A stretch of 35,326 bases of DNA from Aphodovivens avicola (GCA_018712515.1 DVGW01000016.1:1-35326), one strand, 5' to 3'. Positions 1 to 8,179 are shown, counted from the first letter of the stretch. A program made the numbers and translations. The notes: a model not told the origin generated them from the letters alone.

Positions 1-45
1 CTGTCACGCTAGAGGTCGTCAGTTCGAGCCTGATTCGGGTCGCCA
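1..45 (+). tRNA. tRNA-Asp (GTC), 3' part only
   Basis: The window opens inside the anticodon loop of a tRNA. The loop reads CTGTCAC, giving anticodon GTC. A T-arm follows (GTCAG, TTCGAGC loop, CTGAT), then the acceptor 3' strand TCGGGTC, discriminator G and an encoded CCA at 43-45. G73 with GTC anticodon fits tRNA-Asp. The 5' half lies outside the window. Confidence 0.88.
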
Positions 46-48
46 TTT

Positions 49-124
<76 letters not shown>

Positions 125-128
125 GCGC

Positions 129-160
129 AAACCCACAGCGTATTTACACTGTGGGTTTTT
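129..160 (+). terminator. Intrinsic terminator after tRNA-Asp/tRNA-Thr
   Basis: A 10-bp perfect stem, AAACCCACAG (129-138) with CTGTGGGTTT (149-158), is followed by further T residues to 160. It lies directly after tRNA-Thr and before tRNA-Trp, so tRNA-Trp may have its own promoter or be read through. Confidence 0.8.
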
Positions 161-164
161 CCAT

Positions 165-240
165 AGGGGCATAGCTCAGTTGGTAGAGCAGCGGTCTCCA
201 AAACCGCGTGCCGAGGGTTCGAGTCCTTCTACCCCTGCCA
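165..240 (+). tRNA. tRNA-Trp (CCA)
   Basis: A 76-nt cloverleaf. The acceptor pairs AGGGGCA with TACCCCT, with one C-A mismatch at the sixth pair. The anticodon stem GCGGT/ACCGC encloses loop CTCCAAA, giving anticodon CCA. The T-loop is TTCGAGT, the discriminator is G as expected for bacterial tRNA-Trp, and CCA is encoded at 238-240. Confidence 0.95.
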
Positions 241-275
241 AAAGCGCGTATCCGGCGAAGGATACGCGCTTTTTT
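241..275 (+). terminator. Intrinsic terminator after tRNA-Trp
   Basis: A 13-bp stem, AAAGCGCGTATCC (241-253) with GGATACGCGCTTT (260-272), is followed by more T residues. It begins immediately after the tRNA-Trp CCA and separates the tRNA cluster from mnmE. Confidence 0.9.
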
Positions 276-349
276 CGTATTTGACGGCCCGCAAAGCGGG
301 CGGTTCCGACATTTTTCATTCCCATAGATCATAGAAGGAGGCTTGCGGG

Positions 350-1747
350 ATGGACCTGAACAAAACCGTATGCGCGCTGGCGACGCCGCCGGGGCAGGGC
401 GGCATCGCCGTGGTGCGCGTGTCGGGCCCGCAGGCGTACGCGGTCACGGCGCAGGTGTTCCAGCCGCTGCACGCCGAAAAGCGCGTGCAGGACGCCAGGG
501 GCTACACGGCGCTGCTGGGGCATTACCGGCTGCGCGGGCAGGAGATGGACGAGACCATCGCGCTGTTTTTCCGCGCGCCGCACAGCTATACCGGCGAGGA
601 TGTCGTGGAGCTTTCGGTACACGGCGGCGACGCCATGGCCGAGGGCCTGCTGGAAGCGCTGTACCTGGCCGGGTGCGCCCCGGCCGGCCCCGGCGAGTTC
701 ACCCGCCGCGCGGTGCTCAACGGCCGCATGGACCTGACCCAGGCAGAGGCCGTGATGGAGATCATTGCCGCCAGCGGGCGGCAGGGCGCGGCGCTGGCCA
801 AGACTGCGCTGGACGGCGCGCTGGCCAAAACCATTGCGGGCATCCGCAGCCGCCTGCAGACCCTGAGCGCCCACCTGACCGCCTGGATCGACTACCCCGA
901 GGAGGATGTGCCCGAGCTGGCCCCCGGCGAGCTGACCGCGGCGCTGGGTTCCGCCAAAGCGCAGCTGGACGCCTTGATCGACGGGTACGGCGCGGGCGCG
1001 GTGCTGCGCCGCGGCGTCGACTGTGTGCTGCTGGGGCGGCCCAATGTCGGCAAAAGCACGCTGCTGAACCTGCTGGCCGGGTTCGAGCGCGCCATCGTCA
1101 CGCCGGTGGCGGGCACAACGCGCGATGTGGTCGAGCAGGCCGTGCAGCTGGGCGATATCCGCCTGAACCTGTTTGATACGGCCGGCGTGCGCGAAGTCGG
1201 CCCGGAAGGCGACGCGATCGAGGCCGAGGGCATCCGCCGCAGCTGGAACAAGCTGGACGAGGCCGGGCTGGTGCTGGCCGTGTTTGAGGCGGGCGCGCCG
1301 CTGTCCGCCGAGGACCGCGCCCTGGCCGCGCGCTGCGAGGGCCGCCCGGCCATCGCCATTTTGAACAAGCAGGACCTGCAGCCCGGCGCCGCGGCGCTGG
1401 CCGCGCAGCAGGAGGCGCTGCGCCCGTATTTCCGCCGTCTGCTGCCGCTGACCGCCAAAGACCCGGCCAGCCTGCCGGTGCTGGCGCAGGCCGTGGCCGA
1501 GCTGCTGGGCGCGGCGCAGGTGGACACCGGCGCGGCGGCGCTGTGCAGCGCGCGCCAGCTGGCGGCGGCCACCGCGGCGCGCGATGCGCTGGCGGCCGCC
1601 ATCGACAGCCAGCGCCAGGGCCTTGGGCCGGACGCCGCCGGGGTGTGCCTGGCCGACGCGCAGCGCGCGCTGGCCGAGCTGACCGGCGAGGACGCGGGCG
1701 AGGCCACGCTGGACGAGGTATTTTCGACCTTCTGTGTCGGGAAATAA
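350..1747 (+). CDS. mnmE: tRNA uridine-5-carboxymethylaminomethyl modification GTPase MnmE
   Basis: MnmE works with MnmG to install the carboxymethylaminomethyl group (or aminomethyl form) on C5 of the wobble uridine of tRNAs reading NNA/NNG codons, using a folate one-carbon donor and GTP. The 465-residue length is normal. The N-terminal folate-binding domain occupies about residues 1-120. The embedded G domain shows GRPNVGKST at about 229-237, the GTTRDVV switch, DTAGVRE and NKQD (about 339). The last residues are FCVGK, carrying the family's C-terminal catalytic cysteine. ATG at 350 is preceded by AGAAGGAGG at 333-341. It is followed 15 nt later by mnmG, so the two partner proteins are co-transcribed. 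The 85-aa and larger reading frames on the other strand are GC-rich shadows. Confidence 0.97.
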   Translation: MDLNKTVCALATPPGQGGIAVVRVSGPQAYAVTAQVFQPLHAEKRVQDARGYTALLGHYRLRGQEMDETIALFFRAPHSYTGEDVVELSVHGGDAMAEGLLEALYLAGCAPAGPGEFTRRAVLNGRMDLTQAEAVMEIIAASGRQGAALAKTALDGALAKTIAGIRSRLQTLSAHLTAWIDYPEEDVPELAPGELTAALGSAKAQLDALIDGYGAGAVLRRGVDCVLLGRPNVGKSTLLNLLAGFERAIVTPVAGTTRDVVEQAVQLGDIRLNLFDTAGVREVGPEGDAIEAEGIRRSWNKLDEAGLVLAVFEAGAPLSAEDRALAARCEGRPAIAILNKQDLQPGAAALAAQQEALRPYFRRLLPLTAKDPASLPVLAQAVAELLGAAQVDTGAAALCSARQLAAATAARDALAAAIDSQRQGLGPDAAGVCLADAQRALAELTGEDAGEATLDEVFSTFCVGK

Positions 1748-1762
1748 GGCAAAGGAACGACA

Positions 1763-3655
1763 ATGGATCGACTGGGAAATTATGATGTGATTGTGATCGG
1801 CGCCGGGCACGCGGGCATCGAAGCCGCGCACGCGGCGGCGGTGCTGGGCGCGCGCACGGCGGTGTTCACGCTGACGCTGGACATGATCGGCAACATGCCG
1901 TGCAACCCCTCCATCGGCGGCACGGCCAAGGGCCACCTGGTGCGCGAGGTGGACGCGCTGGGCGGGCTGATGGGCCTGGCCGCCGACGCGACGTTTTTGC
2001 AGAGCCGCATGCTCAACCGCGGCAAAGGCCCCGCCGTGCACAGCCTGCGCGTGCAGACCGACCGCGCGCGCTACCACACCTGGATGAAGCACGCGCTGGA
2101 AAAAACGCCGAACCTGGACATCCACCAGGCCGAGATCACGGGCCTGGACATTGAGGGCGGGCGCGTGCGCGGCGTGTTGACCAACCTGAATGGCTACTAC
2201 GGCTGCCGCGCGGTGGTCATTGCCACCGGCACGGCGCTGGGCGGGCGCATTTTTGTGGGCGACGCCGCCTATGACGGCGGGCCGGACGGCACCCACGCCG
2301 CCACGGCGCTGACGCGCTGCCTTGTGGAACACGGGTTCCCGCTGCGGCGGTTCAAGACCGGTACCCCGGCGCGCGTGCACCGGCGCAGCATCGACTTTGC
2401 CCGCCTGGAGCGCCAGCCCGGCGACGCGGACGAAAGCCTGCAGCCGTTCAGCTTTTTGACCCGGCAGCCGATGCACAATAAAGTCGATTGCTACATCACC
2501 TATACGAACCCCGAGACACACCGGGTCATCCTGGACAACATCCACCGCTCGCCGCTGTACGGCGGCAGCATCCAGGGCGTGGGGCCGCGGTACTGCCCTT
2601 CGATCGAGGACAAGGTCATGCGCTTCCGTGACAAGGAACGCCACCCGGTGTTTGTTGAGCCATGCGGCGAGGACACCGAGGAAATGTACCTGCAGGGGCT
2701 TTCGTCCAGTCTGCCGGAGGCCGTGCAGAACGCGATGTACCGCACGATCAAGGGCTTTGAGCACCTGGAGATCATGCGCCCGGCCTATGCGATCGAGTAC
2801 GACTGCGTCGACCCGACCAGCCTGTACCCGACGCTGGAGAGCAAGGTCGTGGGCGGGGTGTACGGCGCGGGGCAGTTCAACGGAACTTCCGGCTATGAGG
2901 AGGCCGCCGCGCAGGGGCTGCTGGCCGGGCTCAACGCCGCCCGCCGCGCGCTGGGCAAAGACGAGCTTGTGCTGGCGCGGCACACGAGCTACCTTGGCAC
3001 GCTGGTTGACGACCTTGTGACCAAGGGCGTGCTGGACCCCTACCGCATGATGACCAGCCGCAGCGAGTACCGCCTGAGCCTGCGGCAGGACAACGCCGAC
3101 GAGCGCCTGACGCCGGTCGGGCGGGCCTACGGCCTTGTGGACGACGCACGGTGGGCGGTTTTCTGCCGCGACAAAAACATCAAGGAAGCCGAAATCAAAC
3201 GGCTGGAGACGACCAAGGTCCCGCTGGCCGCGCTGCGCGCCGCGGCGCAGGCGGCCGGCCTGCCAACCGAAACGCTGGGCGAAAGCGGCGGCACGGCGGC
3301 GGAGCTCCTGCGCCGCCCCGGCGTGACGTATGAGCTGGTCGCCGCCGTCATCGGCCGCGGGGCGGACGTGACGCCCGCCATGGCGCTGCGCATTGAGACC
3401 GAGATCCGCTACGCCGGGTATATTGCGCGCGAGCAGCGCGCCATCAAAGAGGTGCAGCGCCACGAGAACGTGGCCATCCCGGCCGGGTTCGACTACGCCG
3501 CGCTGCACACCGTAACGCTGGAAGCGCGCGAAAAGCTGCAGGCCATCCGCCCGCGCACTCTGGCGCAGGCCGGGCGCATCCCGGGCGTTTCGCCCAGCGA
3601 CGTCGCACAGCTGAGCCTGGCCGTGCTGCGCTGCCAAAAGGAGGAGCAGACATGA
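1763..3655 (+). CDS. mnmG: tRNA uridine-5-carboxymethylaminomethyl modification enzyme MnmG
   Basis: This is the FAD-dependent partner of MnmE (also called GidA). At 630 residues it has the usual full length. The N-terminus has the dinucleotide-binding GAGHAGIEAA at about residues 12-21. It is followed by PCNPSIGG and by the family signature GPRYCPSIEDK in the middle. The C-terminal helical tRNA/MnmE-binding region is present through QLSLAVLRC. ATG at 1763 has AAAGGA a few bases upstream. The stop codon overlaps the rsmG start in an ATGA arrangement (3652-3655), suggesting translational coupling. The order mnmE-mnmG-rsmG is a widely conserved bacterial arrangement, which supports the call. 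Confidence 0.97.
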   Translation: MDRLGNYDVIVIGAGHAGIEAAHAAAVLGARTAVFTLTLDMIGNMPCNPSIGGTAKGHLVREVDALGGLMGLAADATFLQSRMLNRGKGPAVHSLRVQTDRARYHTWMKHALEKTPNLDIHQAEITGLDIEGGRVRGVLTNLNGYYGCRAVVIATGTALGGRIFVGDAAYDGGPDGTHAATALTRCLVEHGFPLRRFKTGTPARVHRRSIDFARLERQPGDADESLQPFSFLTRQPMHNKVDCYITYTNPETHRVILDNIHRSPLYGGSIQGVGPRYCPSIEDKVMRFRDKERHPVFVEPCGEDTEEMYLQGLSSSLPEAVQNAMYRTIKGFEHLEIMRPAYAIEYDCVDPTSLYPTLESKVVGGVYGAGQFNGTSGYEEAAAQGLLAGLNAARRALGKDELVLARHTSYLGTLVDDLVTKGVLDPYRMMTSRSEYRLSLRQDNADERLTPVGRAYGLVDDARWAVFCRDKNIKEAEIKRLETTKVPLAALRAAAQAAGLPTETLGESGGTAAELLRRPGVTYELVAAVIGRGADVTPAMALRIETEIRYAGYIAREQRAIKEVQRHENVAIPAGFDYAALHTVTLEAREKLQAIRPRTLAQAGRIPGVSPSDVAQLSLAVLRCQKEEQT

Positions 3656-4356
3656 TCGACAAAGAACGCCTGGCAGCCAAATGCGCGGCGTACGGCATTG
3701 CGCTGACGGCGCAGCAGCTGGACCGGCTCGACGCCTATGCCCGGCTGCTGGTGGATTACAACCAGAAGGTCAACCTGACCGCCATCACAACGCCGGAAGG
3801 CATCGAGGACCGCCATTTTGCCGACAGCCTGCTGCTGGCCGCCCAGCCGGAGGCCGCCGGGGCGGTGGTGGACGTGGGCACCGGGGCCGGGTTCCCGGGC
3901 ATCGTGGCTAAGATCTACCGCCCGGACATCCGCCTGACGCTGATGGAGCCGACCGGCAAGCGGGTGGATTTTCTGCGCTACGCCTGCGCGGAGCTCGGGC
4001 TCGAGGGGGTCGAGTTCGCCAAGGAGCGCGCCGAGGAAGCCGCCCGCAAGGCCTGGCGCGAGCGCTATGACCTGGCCGTGGCGCGGGCTGTGGCCGCGCT
4101 GCCGGTGCTGTGTGAATACTGCCTGCCGCTTGTGCGGGTGGGCGGGCGGTTCATCGCCATGAAAGGCCCCGACGCCGCGGCCGAGTGCACGGCGGCCGCC
4201 GGGGCGCTGCGCAAGCTGGGCGGGCGGCTGGTGGAAAACCGCACCTTCACACTGCCCGACGGCAGCGCGCGCTGCCTGATCGTGTGTGAGAAGGTCTCCC
4301 CCACCCCCGCCGCCTACCCGCGCAACGGCGGCAAGATCGCCAAAAAGCCGCTGTGA
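3652..4356 (+). CDS. rsmG: 16S rRNA (guanine(527)-N(7))-methyltransferase RsmG
   Basis: RsmG (GidB) methylates N7 of G527 of 16S rRNA with S-adenosylmethionine; loss gives low-level streptomycin resistance in other bacteria. The 234-residue length is normal. The family N-terminal helices include YNQKVNLTAI, then the SAM-binding loop VDVGTGAGFPGI at about residues 68-79, LMEPTGKRVDFLR (ribose-binding acidic strand end) and ARAVAALPVL. The start overlaps the mnmG stop by 4 nt, with GGAGGAG just upstream inside mnmG as the ribosome site. It is the last gene of the operon; a strong terminator follows at 4395. Confidence 0.96.
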   Translation: MIDKERLAAKCAAYGIALTAQQLDRLDAYARLLVDYNQKVNLTAITTPEGIEDRHFADSLLLAAQPEAAGAVVDVGTGAGFPGIVAKIYRPDIRLTLMEPTGKRVDFLRYACAELGLEGVEFAKERAEEAARKAWRERYDLAVARAVAALPVLCEYCLPLVRVGGRFIAMKGPDAAAECTAAAGALRKLGGRLVENRTFTLPDGSARCLIVCEKVSPTPAAYPRNGGKIAKKPL

Positions 4357-4394
4357 GGTTTGTGCGGATTGACATTATCCGTGATAATTAAAAT

Positions 4395-4441
4395 AACCGC
4401 CGCGCTTTTCCCGTTGGGATGAGCGCGGCGGTTTGTTTTGT
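4395..4441 (+). terminator. Intrinsic terminator of the mnmE-mnmG-rsmG operon
   Basis: An 11-bp perfect stem, AACCGCCGCGC (4395-4405) with GCGCGGCGGTT (4423-4433), is followed by TGTTTTGTT. It lies 39 nt after the rsmG stop. Confidence 0.88.
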
Positions 4442-4518
4442 TGGATGGGCGGCGGCGCAGACGGGCGTTGGTCGCAGGGGTGCGCTTTTCCGGGCGGCCG
4501 CTGGCCTTCCCGTCGTCC

Positions 4519-4593
4519 GTAGGGGCGGATTCCATATCCGCCCGGGAGCGTTTGCGCCGCCGCAAACCGGGCCGATATGGAATCGGCCCCTAC
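4519..4593. repeat. Paired-hairpin intergenic repeat, type I
   Basis: Two outward-facing hairpins bounded by GTAGGGG and CCCCTAC form a 75-nt inverted unit. The left hairpin (4519-4543) has stem GGGCGGAT/ATCCGCCC. The right hairpin (4569-4593), read on the minus strand, has GGGCCGAT/ATCGGCCC with the same TCCAT loop. One base pair is swapped from C-G to G-C in a compensatory way. The linker contains GTTTGCGCCGCCGC. It resembles a BIME-like pair of REP sequences. No gene is visible in 4442-4979; small reading frames here are by-products of the repeats. Confidence 0.8.
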
Positions 4594-4623
4594 AGGGGTT
4601 TGTTATGACGCAGGCTTGCGGCC

Positions 4624-4680
4624 TCCCGGGCGGCCGCCATGTTTCCCACGTTCCGTAGGGCGGGCGTTCACGCCCGCCGC
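4624..4680 (+). repeat. 57-bp direct repeat, copy 1
   Basis: This segment is identical to 4916-4972. It contains a constant spacer (beginning TCCCGGGCGGCCGCC, ending ACGTTCC) and the hairpin GTAGGGCGGGCG-TTCA-CGCCCGCC. A diverged copy of the spacer lies inverted at about 11331-11370, so the spacer belongs to the repeat module and is not unique sequence. Confidence 0.8.
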
Positions 4681-4752
4681 ACCGCGGCAATTCCAAAATC
4701 GGGGTGTTGACCGCAGCGCCAGGTCCGGCGGGATGAGGGCATCCCGCCCTAC
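4655..4752. repeat. Paired-hairpin intergenic repeat, type II
   Basis: A 98-nt unit with a GTAGGGCGGGCG hairpin on the left (4655-4678, loop TTCA) and, inverted, a GTAGGGCGGGATG hairpin on the right (4727-4752, CCCT loop on the minus strand). The same two stems recur as a pair in the opposite order at 11584-11679. No coding potential is seen. Confidence 0.75.
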
Positions 4753-4805
4753 GTTCGCCCGGACAGTCGCGGCCATTCCGGTTGGCCGGGCGTTGGCCGC
4801 GGGCC

Positions 4806-4884
4806 GTAGGGGCGGGATTTATCCCGCCCGTGGGTGTTTGCGCCGCCGCAGGGTTTCCGGGACGATGCAAGCATCGTACCCTAC
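4806..4884. repeat. Paired-hairpin intergenic repeat, type I
   Basis: A 79-nt unit with left hairpin GTAGGGGCGGGAT-TT-ATCCCGCCC (4806-4829) and right hairpin (4859-4884), read on the minus strand as GTAGGGTACGATGC-TT-GCATCGTCCC, with one mismatch in the lower stem. The linker again holds TGTTTGCGCCGCCGC. AGGGGTTTG follows the unit, as after the unit at 4519-4593. Confidence 0.78.
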
Positions 4885-4915
4885 AGGGGTTTGCAATGTC
4901 GCGAAAGCCGTGATT

Positions 4916-4972
4916 TCCCGGGCGGCCGCCATGTTTCCCACGTTCCGTAGGGCGGGCGTTCACGCCCGCCGC
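4916..4972 (+). repeat. 57-bp direct repeat, copy 2, with a half type II hairpin
   Basis: Identical to 4624-4680, 292 bp downstream. Only the left hairpin of a type II unit is present (4947-4970); the stop codon of the neighbouring minus-strand gene lies 8 nt beyond the repeat. Confidence 0.8.
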
Positions 4973-4979
4973 GCCCCCC

Positions 4980-5870
4980 TCACCCCTGGCCGCCGGGCAG
5001 GCTGTCTTTGAGGCGGCGGGCCAGGCGGGCGGTCAGGTCGCGCAGGCGGGCCAGGGCCTCGGCCTGGCGCGGGGCCTGCATGTGCGGGAAGGCCCGCAGC
5101 AGGCGGCCGGCGCCAAAGAACCGCTGCCGCGCCAATTTTTCGGCCCCGGCATACTGGGCGCGGGCGCCCGCGGCAAGGTCAAGCAGCTGTGCGCGCAGGG
5201 CGGCGGCGTTGTCGCGCCCTTCCATGGCGGCCAACGTCAGCTGCAGCTTCTGTTCGTCCAGCAGCGTGTCGGCCGTCATGGCGCTCTCGCCGATGTGCTC
5301 GGTCAGCGCGTCGCTCAGGCGGCGCACGCCCTGGGCCAGATCTTCCAGCGCGCGCAGACGGCGGGTCAGCCCGGCGGCCTGCGCGAACGAGACGCCCACA
5401 TCGGCCGCAAACAGCGCCAGCAGCACGGCGTCAACGCCCAGCAGCGCGGCGTGCGGCAGGCGCCGGACCGGCCCGGCCAGCAGCGGGTGCACCAGCCGCA
5501 CCATCACGACGCTGCCCGCGCCCCACAAAAGCGAAAATTTCAGGCAGATAAACCCGCCCAGGTTCCAGCGCTGGTCCGAATAATCCCACCAGCGGGCATG
5601 GAACAGGCGGTACAGCACCCAGCCGCCCGCCAGTTCGACCAGCGTCGCCAGCGCCAGCCCCAGCACAAACACGGCCGCGGCGCTGCCCGCCACCGGCCGC
5701 ACGGCCAGCAGCAGCGCCACCATGCCGAAGCCGTAGATCGGGCAAAGCGGACCGTTCAGAAAGCCGCGGTTGACCAGCTGGCGGGTGGTGACGGCGGCAA
5801 AGGCGACTTCGGCGCACCAGCCCAGCAGCGCGTACACAAAGAAAAACAGGATCGCTTGCGGCAGGCTCAT
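4980..5870 (-). CDS. Putative ABC-transporter-permease-like membrane protein (PF06541-type)
   Basis: A 296-residue protein. The N-terminal two thirds has about five hydrophobic segments. It carries the pattern FFFVYALLGWCAEV at the start and GFLNGPLCPIYGFG near residue 36, which I recognise from the family annotated as putative ABC transporter permease (formerly DUF1113). The last 120 residues are predicted mostly helical, soluble and Arg/Ala/Leu-rich. Its substrate is unknown and no ATPase gene is adjacent. The start (5870) overlaps the trmB stop by 4 nt (ATGA), with GAGGAGGAAG upstream inside trmB, so it is translated with trmB. A link to trmB function is not implied. It ends next to the repeat cluster. 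Confidence 0.75.
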   Translation of the reverse strand: MSLPQAILFFFVYALLGWCAEVAFAAVTTRQLVNRGFLNGPLCPIYGFGMVALLLAVRPVAGSAAAVFVLGLALATLVELAGGWVLYRLFHARWWDYSDQRWNLGGFICLKFSLLWGAGSVVMVRLVHPLLAGPVRRLPHAALLGVDAVLLALFAADVGVSFAQAAGLTRRLRALEDLAQGVRRLSDALTEHIGESAMTADTLLDEQKLQLTLAAMEGRDNAAALRAQLLDLAAGARAQYAGAEKLARQRFFGAGRLLRAFPHMQAPRQAEALARLRDLTARLARRLKDSLPGGQG

Positions 5871-6604
5871 GCTTCCTCCTCATCCTCTGCGCCCAGGCGG
5901 CGGGCCAGCATCTTGGGCTCGACCCAGGTCACGGCGGTGTCGGGGCCCTTGCGGGCGATCAGCGCCTTGATGGGGATGCCCTGCTCGCTGAACATGCCCT
6001 CGTGCTCGGTGCGGATGTTCCAGGCCGGTTCGGCGGCGTGCAGGTCGGCGGTCTGCCAGGTGATATCGAACCCGGCGGCCGGGAAGTAGGCAAGGCTGTC
6101 TTTGAACAGGTCGTCGTCATCGGTCTTGAACCAGATCTCGGCCCCCTCGTCCATCAGCGCGCGGTACTGCAGCAGCTGGCGCGGGTGGGTCAGGCGGTGC
6201 TTGTGGCTGCCCGCGTTTTTGCTCCACGGGTTGCAGAAGTTGATGTAGATGCGCGCGACGCGGTCGGCGGCGCTGAACGCGCCGAGCAGGCGCTCGATAT
6301 CCAGCGAGGCGATGCGGACGTTGTCGGTGGGCAGGGCTTTTTCCAGGTAGGCTTTTTCGACCTTGCGCTTGGCCAGGATCAGGACCTTGTCGGTGATGTC
6401 GATGCCGAGATAGTTGTTTTCCGGGTGGGCGCTGGCAAGCTGGGAAAGGAACCCGCCCTTGCCGCAGCCGAGCTCGAGGCAGAACGGCTTTTCGGGCGCG
6501 GGGTACAGCTCACGCCAGTGGCCCGCGTGGGTCAGCGGCTCGTGGACATGGAACGAACAGGCCAGAAGCTCCGGCCGGGCATAGGGTTTAAAACGCATGC
6601 GCAT
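5867..6604 (-). CDS. trmB: tRNA (guanine(46)-N(7))-methyltransferase TrmB
   Basis: TrmB methylates N7 of G46 in the tRNA variable loop using S-adenosylmethionine. The 245-residue protein shows the SAM loop LELGCGKGGF at about residues 43-52 and YLGIDITDK at about 70-78. It also shows INFCNPWSKNAGSHKHRL, a variant of the family F-DPWPK...HKRRL active-site stretch, and TEHE near the C-terminus where the family has TEYE. ATG at 6604 is preceded by AAAAAGGAG with good spacing. A second ATG two codons later is possible but has worse spacing. It is the first gene of a two-gene unit. Confidence 0.94.
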   Translation of the reverse strand: MRMRFKPYARPELLACSFHVHEPLTHAGHWRELYPAPEKPFCLELGCGKGGFLSQLASAHPENNYLGIDITDKVLILAKRKVEKAYLEKALPTDNVRIASLDIERLLGAFSAADRVARIYINFCNPWSKNAGSHKHRLTHPRQLLQYRALMDEGAEIWFKTDDDDLFKDSLAYFPAAGFDITWQTADLHAAEPAWNIRTEHEGMFSEQGIPIKALIARKGPDTAVTWVEPKMLARRLGAEDEEEA

Positions 6605-6684
6605 GGGGTTGTTCTCCTTTTTATGAACGGTTTGACTTGGTGGAAATGCCGCGAATGATTGAAAAAGTTGCCGGACGCGCCCTT

Positions 6685-6752
6685 GTGGGGCATCGTTTGC
6701 CCGGGATTGCCCGCGGCGGCGCGGGGCGGGCGGATATGGAATCCGCCCCTAC
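6685..6752. repeat. Paired-hairpin intergenic repeat, type I, left half decayed
   Basis: The right hairpin (6728-6752), read on the minus strand, is GTAGGGGCGGAT-TCCAT-ATCCGCCC, identical in stem and loop to that at 4519. The left half starts GTGGGGCATCG and is degenerate. The GCGGCGGCGCGG linker is kept. The stretch 6605-6997 holds only these repeats and the trmB leader; I see no gene. Confidence 0.7.
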
Positions 6753-6815
6753 GGCCGACGGCGAAGGCCCGCGGCCAGCCGGGAAAACGCGGACCGCAAA
6801 CGATGGCAAACCCAT

Positions 6816-6894
6816 GTAGGGGACGATGCTTGCATCGTCCCGGGGGCCTCGCGGCGGCGCGGGGTTCCGCGGGCGGGATAAATCCCGCCCCTAC
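6816..6894. repeat. Paired-hairpin intergenic repeat, type I
   Basis: A 79-nt unit. The left hairpin (6816-6841) has stem GGGACGATGC/GCATCGTCCC with loop TT. The right hairpin (6871-6894), read on the minus strand, is GTAGGGGCGGGAT-TT-ATCCCGCCC. It is the same pair as at 4806-4884 in inverted order. Confidence 0.78.
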
Positions 6895-6997
6895 GAATAA
6901 ATTTCATGCTTTGGGCAAACCGGACGGCTGCCGCCCACCGGGCGGGCGCAGGGCGAGGCCCTCTTACCCCGCCGGGCTGTCCAGCAGCGGTCATGGT

Positions 6998-8179
6998 TTA
7001 TCGCTCGTTTTTCGCCTGGTTTTGGGCGTAGTCGAGCAAAAAGGCGCGGGCGGCTTCATACGTTCCGGCGGCGAGGCTGCCCTGGCAGAGTTCGGCCTTG
7101 CCGCCGCCGCGGCCGTCAAAGGCGGCGTTGAGGGCTTGGGCGGCGGGGCGGGCGTCGCCGCCGGGCACGGCGACGGCATAGGCCAAACCGCGGCCGCCGG
7201 GGCCGAGCACGGCGCACAGCGCGCCGGTTTTGGCAGCCACGGCCAGGCACAGGCGGCGCAGGCCGTCGGCGTCGGCGCCTTCGCAAAAAGCGACGAACGG
7301 CTGCCCGGGCGCGGCGCCGGCGGCCAGGGCCGCGGCCAGCGTGTTTTGCAAGGCGGCCAGGCGCTGCTTGGTTTCGGCGGCGGCGTCCAGCGCATGGCGG
7401 GCGGCTTCGGCCAGGCGGCCCGGCCCGGCCGAGAGCAGCGCGCCGGCGGCTTCGGCATCGGCCCAGGCGGCGGCCACCGCCTGCTGGGCGCGCGCGCCGC
7501 AAGCGACGGCCAGCCGCACGCCGCCCTTATAGTTCTGGGCGGACAGGATCTTGATGAGCCCCACCTGCCCGGTGCGCCCCAAATGGGTGCCGCAGCAGGC
7601 GCACAGGTCGGCCCCGCCCGCGTCGACCAGGCGCACCGGGCCGTCCAGCTCCTTTTTGCTGCGGTAGACAAGGCCCGCCAGCTCGCCCGGTTCCGGGTAC
7701 CACGCGCGCACCGGGGCGTCGGCGCGCACGGCGGCGTTGGCCGCGGCTTCGGCTTCGGCCAGCTGGGCGGGGGTCAGCGGCCGGTCCATGTCCATGCGCA
7801 CGGCGGGCTGGCCGATGTGGAAGCCGACGTTTTCGGCCCCGAACAGCCGGTGCAGCGTGCCGGACAAAATATGCTCGCCGGTGTGCTGCTCCATGTGGTC
7901 GCGCCGCCGCGCCCAGTCGAGCTCGCCCTCAACACGGCCGCCCACGGGCAGCGGCGCGTCCAGCGTGTGCCAGATAACGCCGCCGCTTGCGTGCACGCCG
8001 GTGACGGCCGCGCCGCCCAGCGTGCCGGTGTCACAGGGCTGGCCGCCGCCTTCGGGGTAAAAGGCGGTGCGGTCCAGCGCCGCGCGCCAGCCGCCGGGCG
8101 CGGGCTCGCACGCAAGCACCGCGGCGGTGAACCGGCGGGTAAAGGCGTCCGCCTCGTAGAGTTTTTCTGTCGGCTGCAT
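6998..8179 (-). CDS. Alanyl-tRNA editing protein (AlaX-L type with DHHA1-like domain)
   Basis: It hydrolyses mischarged Ser- or Gly-tRNA(Ala) in trans, complementing the AlaRS editing domain. From ATG 8179 it is 393 residues. The N-terminal domain has RTAFYPEGGGQPCDTG, the zinc site HTGEH (H99, H103) and CCGTHLGRTGQVG (C195, H199). The C-terminal DHHA1-like domain ends with GRGGGKAELCQGS, typical of AlaRS and AlaX-L. An in-frame ATG nine codons upstream (8206) exists. However, GGGGAGGGGG sits six bases before the 8179 ATG, so the shorter start is preferred. It is divergent from the lipoprotein gene, with overlapping promoter regions. Length and domain set are complete. Confidence 0.92.
   Translation of the reverse strand: MQPTEKLYEADAFTRRFTAAVLACEPAPGGWRAALDRTAFYPEGGGQPCDTGTLGGAAVTGVHASGGVIWHTLDAPLPVGGRVEGELDWARRRDHMEQHTGEHILSGTLHRLFGAENVGFHIGQPAVRMDMDRPLTPAQLAEAEAAANAAVRADAPVRAWYPEPGELAGLVYRSKKELDGPVRLVDAGGADLCACCGTHLGRTGQVGLIKILSAQNYKGGVRLAVACGARAQQAVAAAWADAEAAGALLSAGPGRLAEAARHALDAAAETKQRLAALQNTLAAALAAGAAPGQPFVAFCEGADADGLRRLCLAVAAKTGALCAVLGPGGRGLAYAVAVPGGDARPAAQALNAAFDGRGGGKAELCQGSLAAGTYEAARAFLLDYAQNQAKNER

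Noticed and set aside
281..330. mnmE promoter using TTGACG at 281-286
   Set aside because: No acceptable -10 lies at 16-18 nt; a hairpin occupies the spacer. Not strong enough to list.
329..3637. Open reading frame of 1102 codons on the minus strand opposite mnmE and mnmG
   Set aside because: It lies exactly opposite two certain genes, is Arg/Gln/His/Ala-rich low-complexity and resembles no protein. Long antisense frames are expected at this GC content.
4519..4972. CRISPR array
   Set aside because: Repeats are not regularly spaced direct repeats; they are inverted hairpin pairs with related linkers, and no cas gene is near.
4388..5011. Small reading frames in the repeat cluster (such as those reading MESAPTG or GGINPAPT)
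   Set aside because: They are translations of the hairpin repeats in both strands and recur wherever the repeat occurs; no ribosome site or family.
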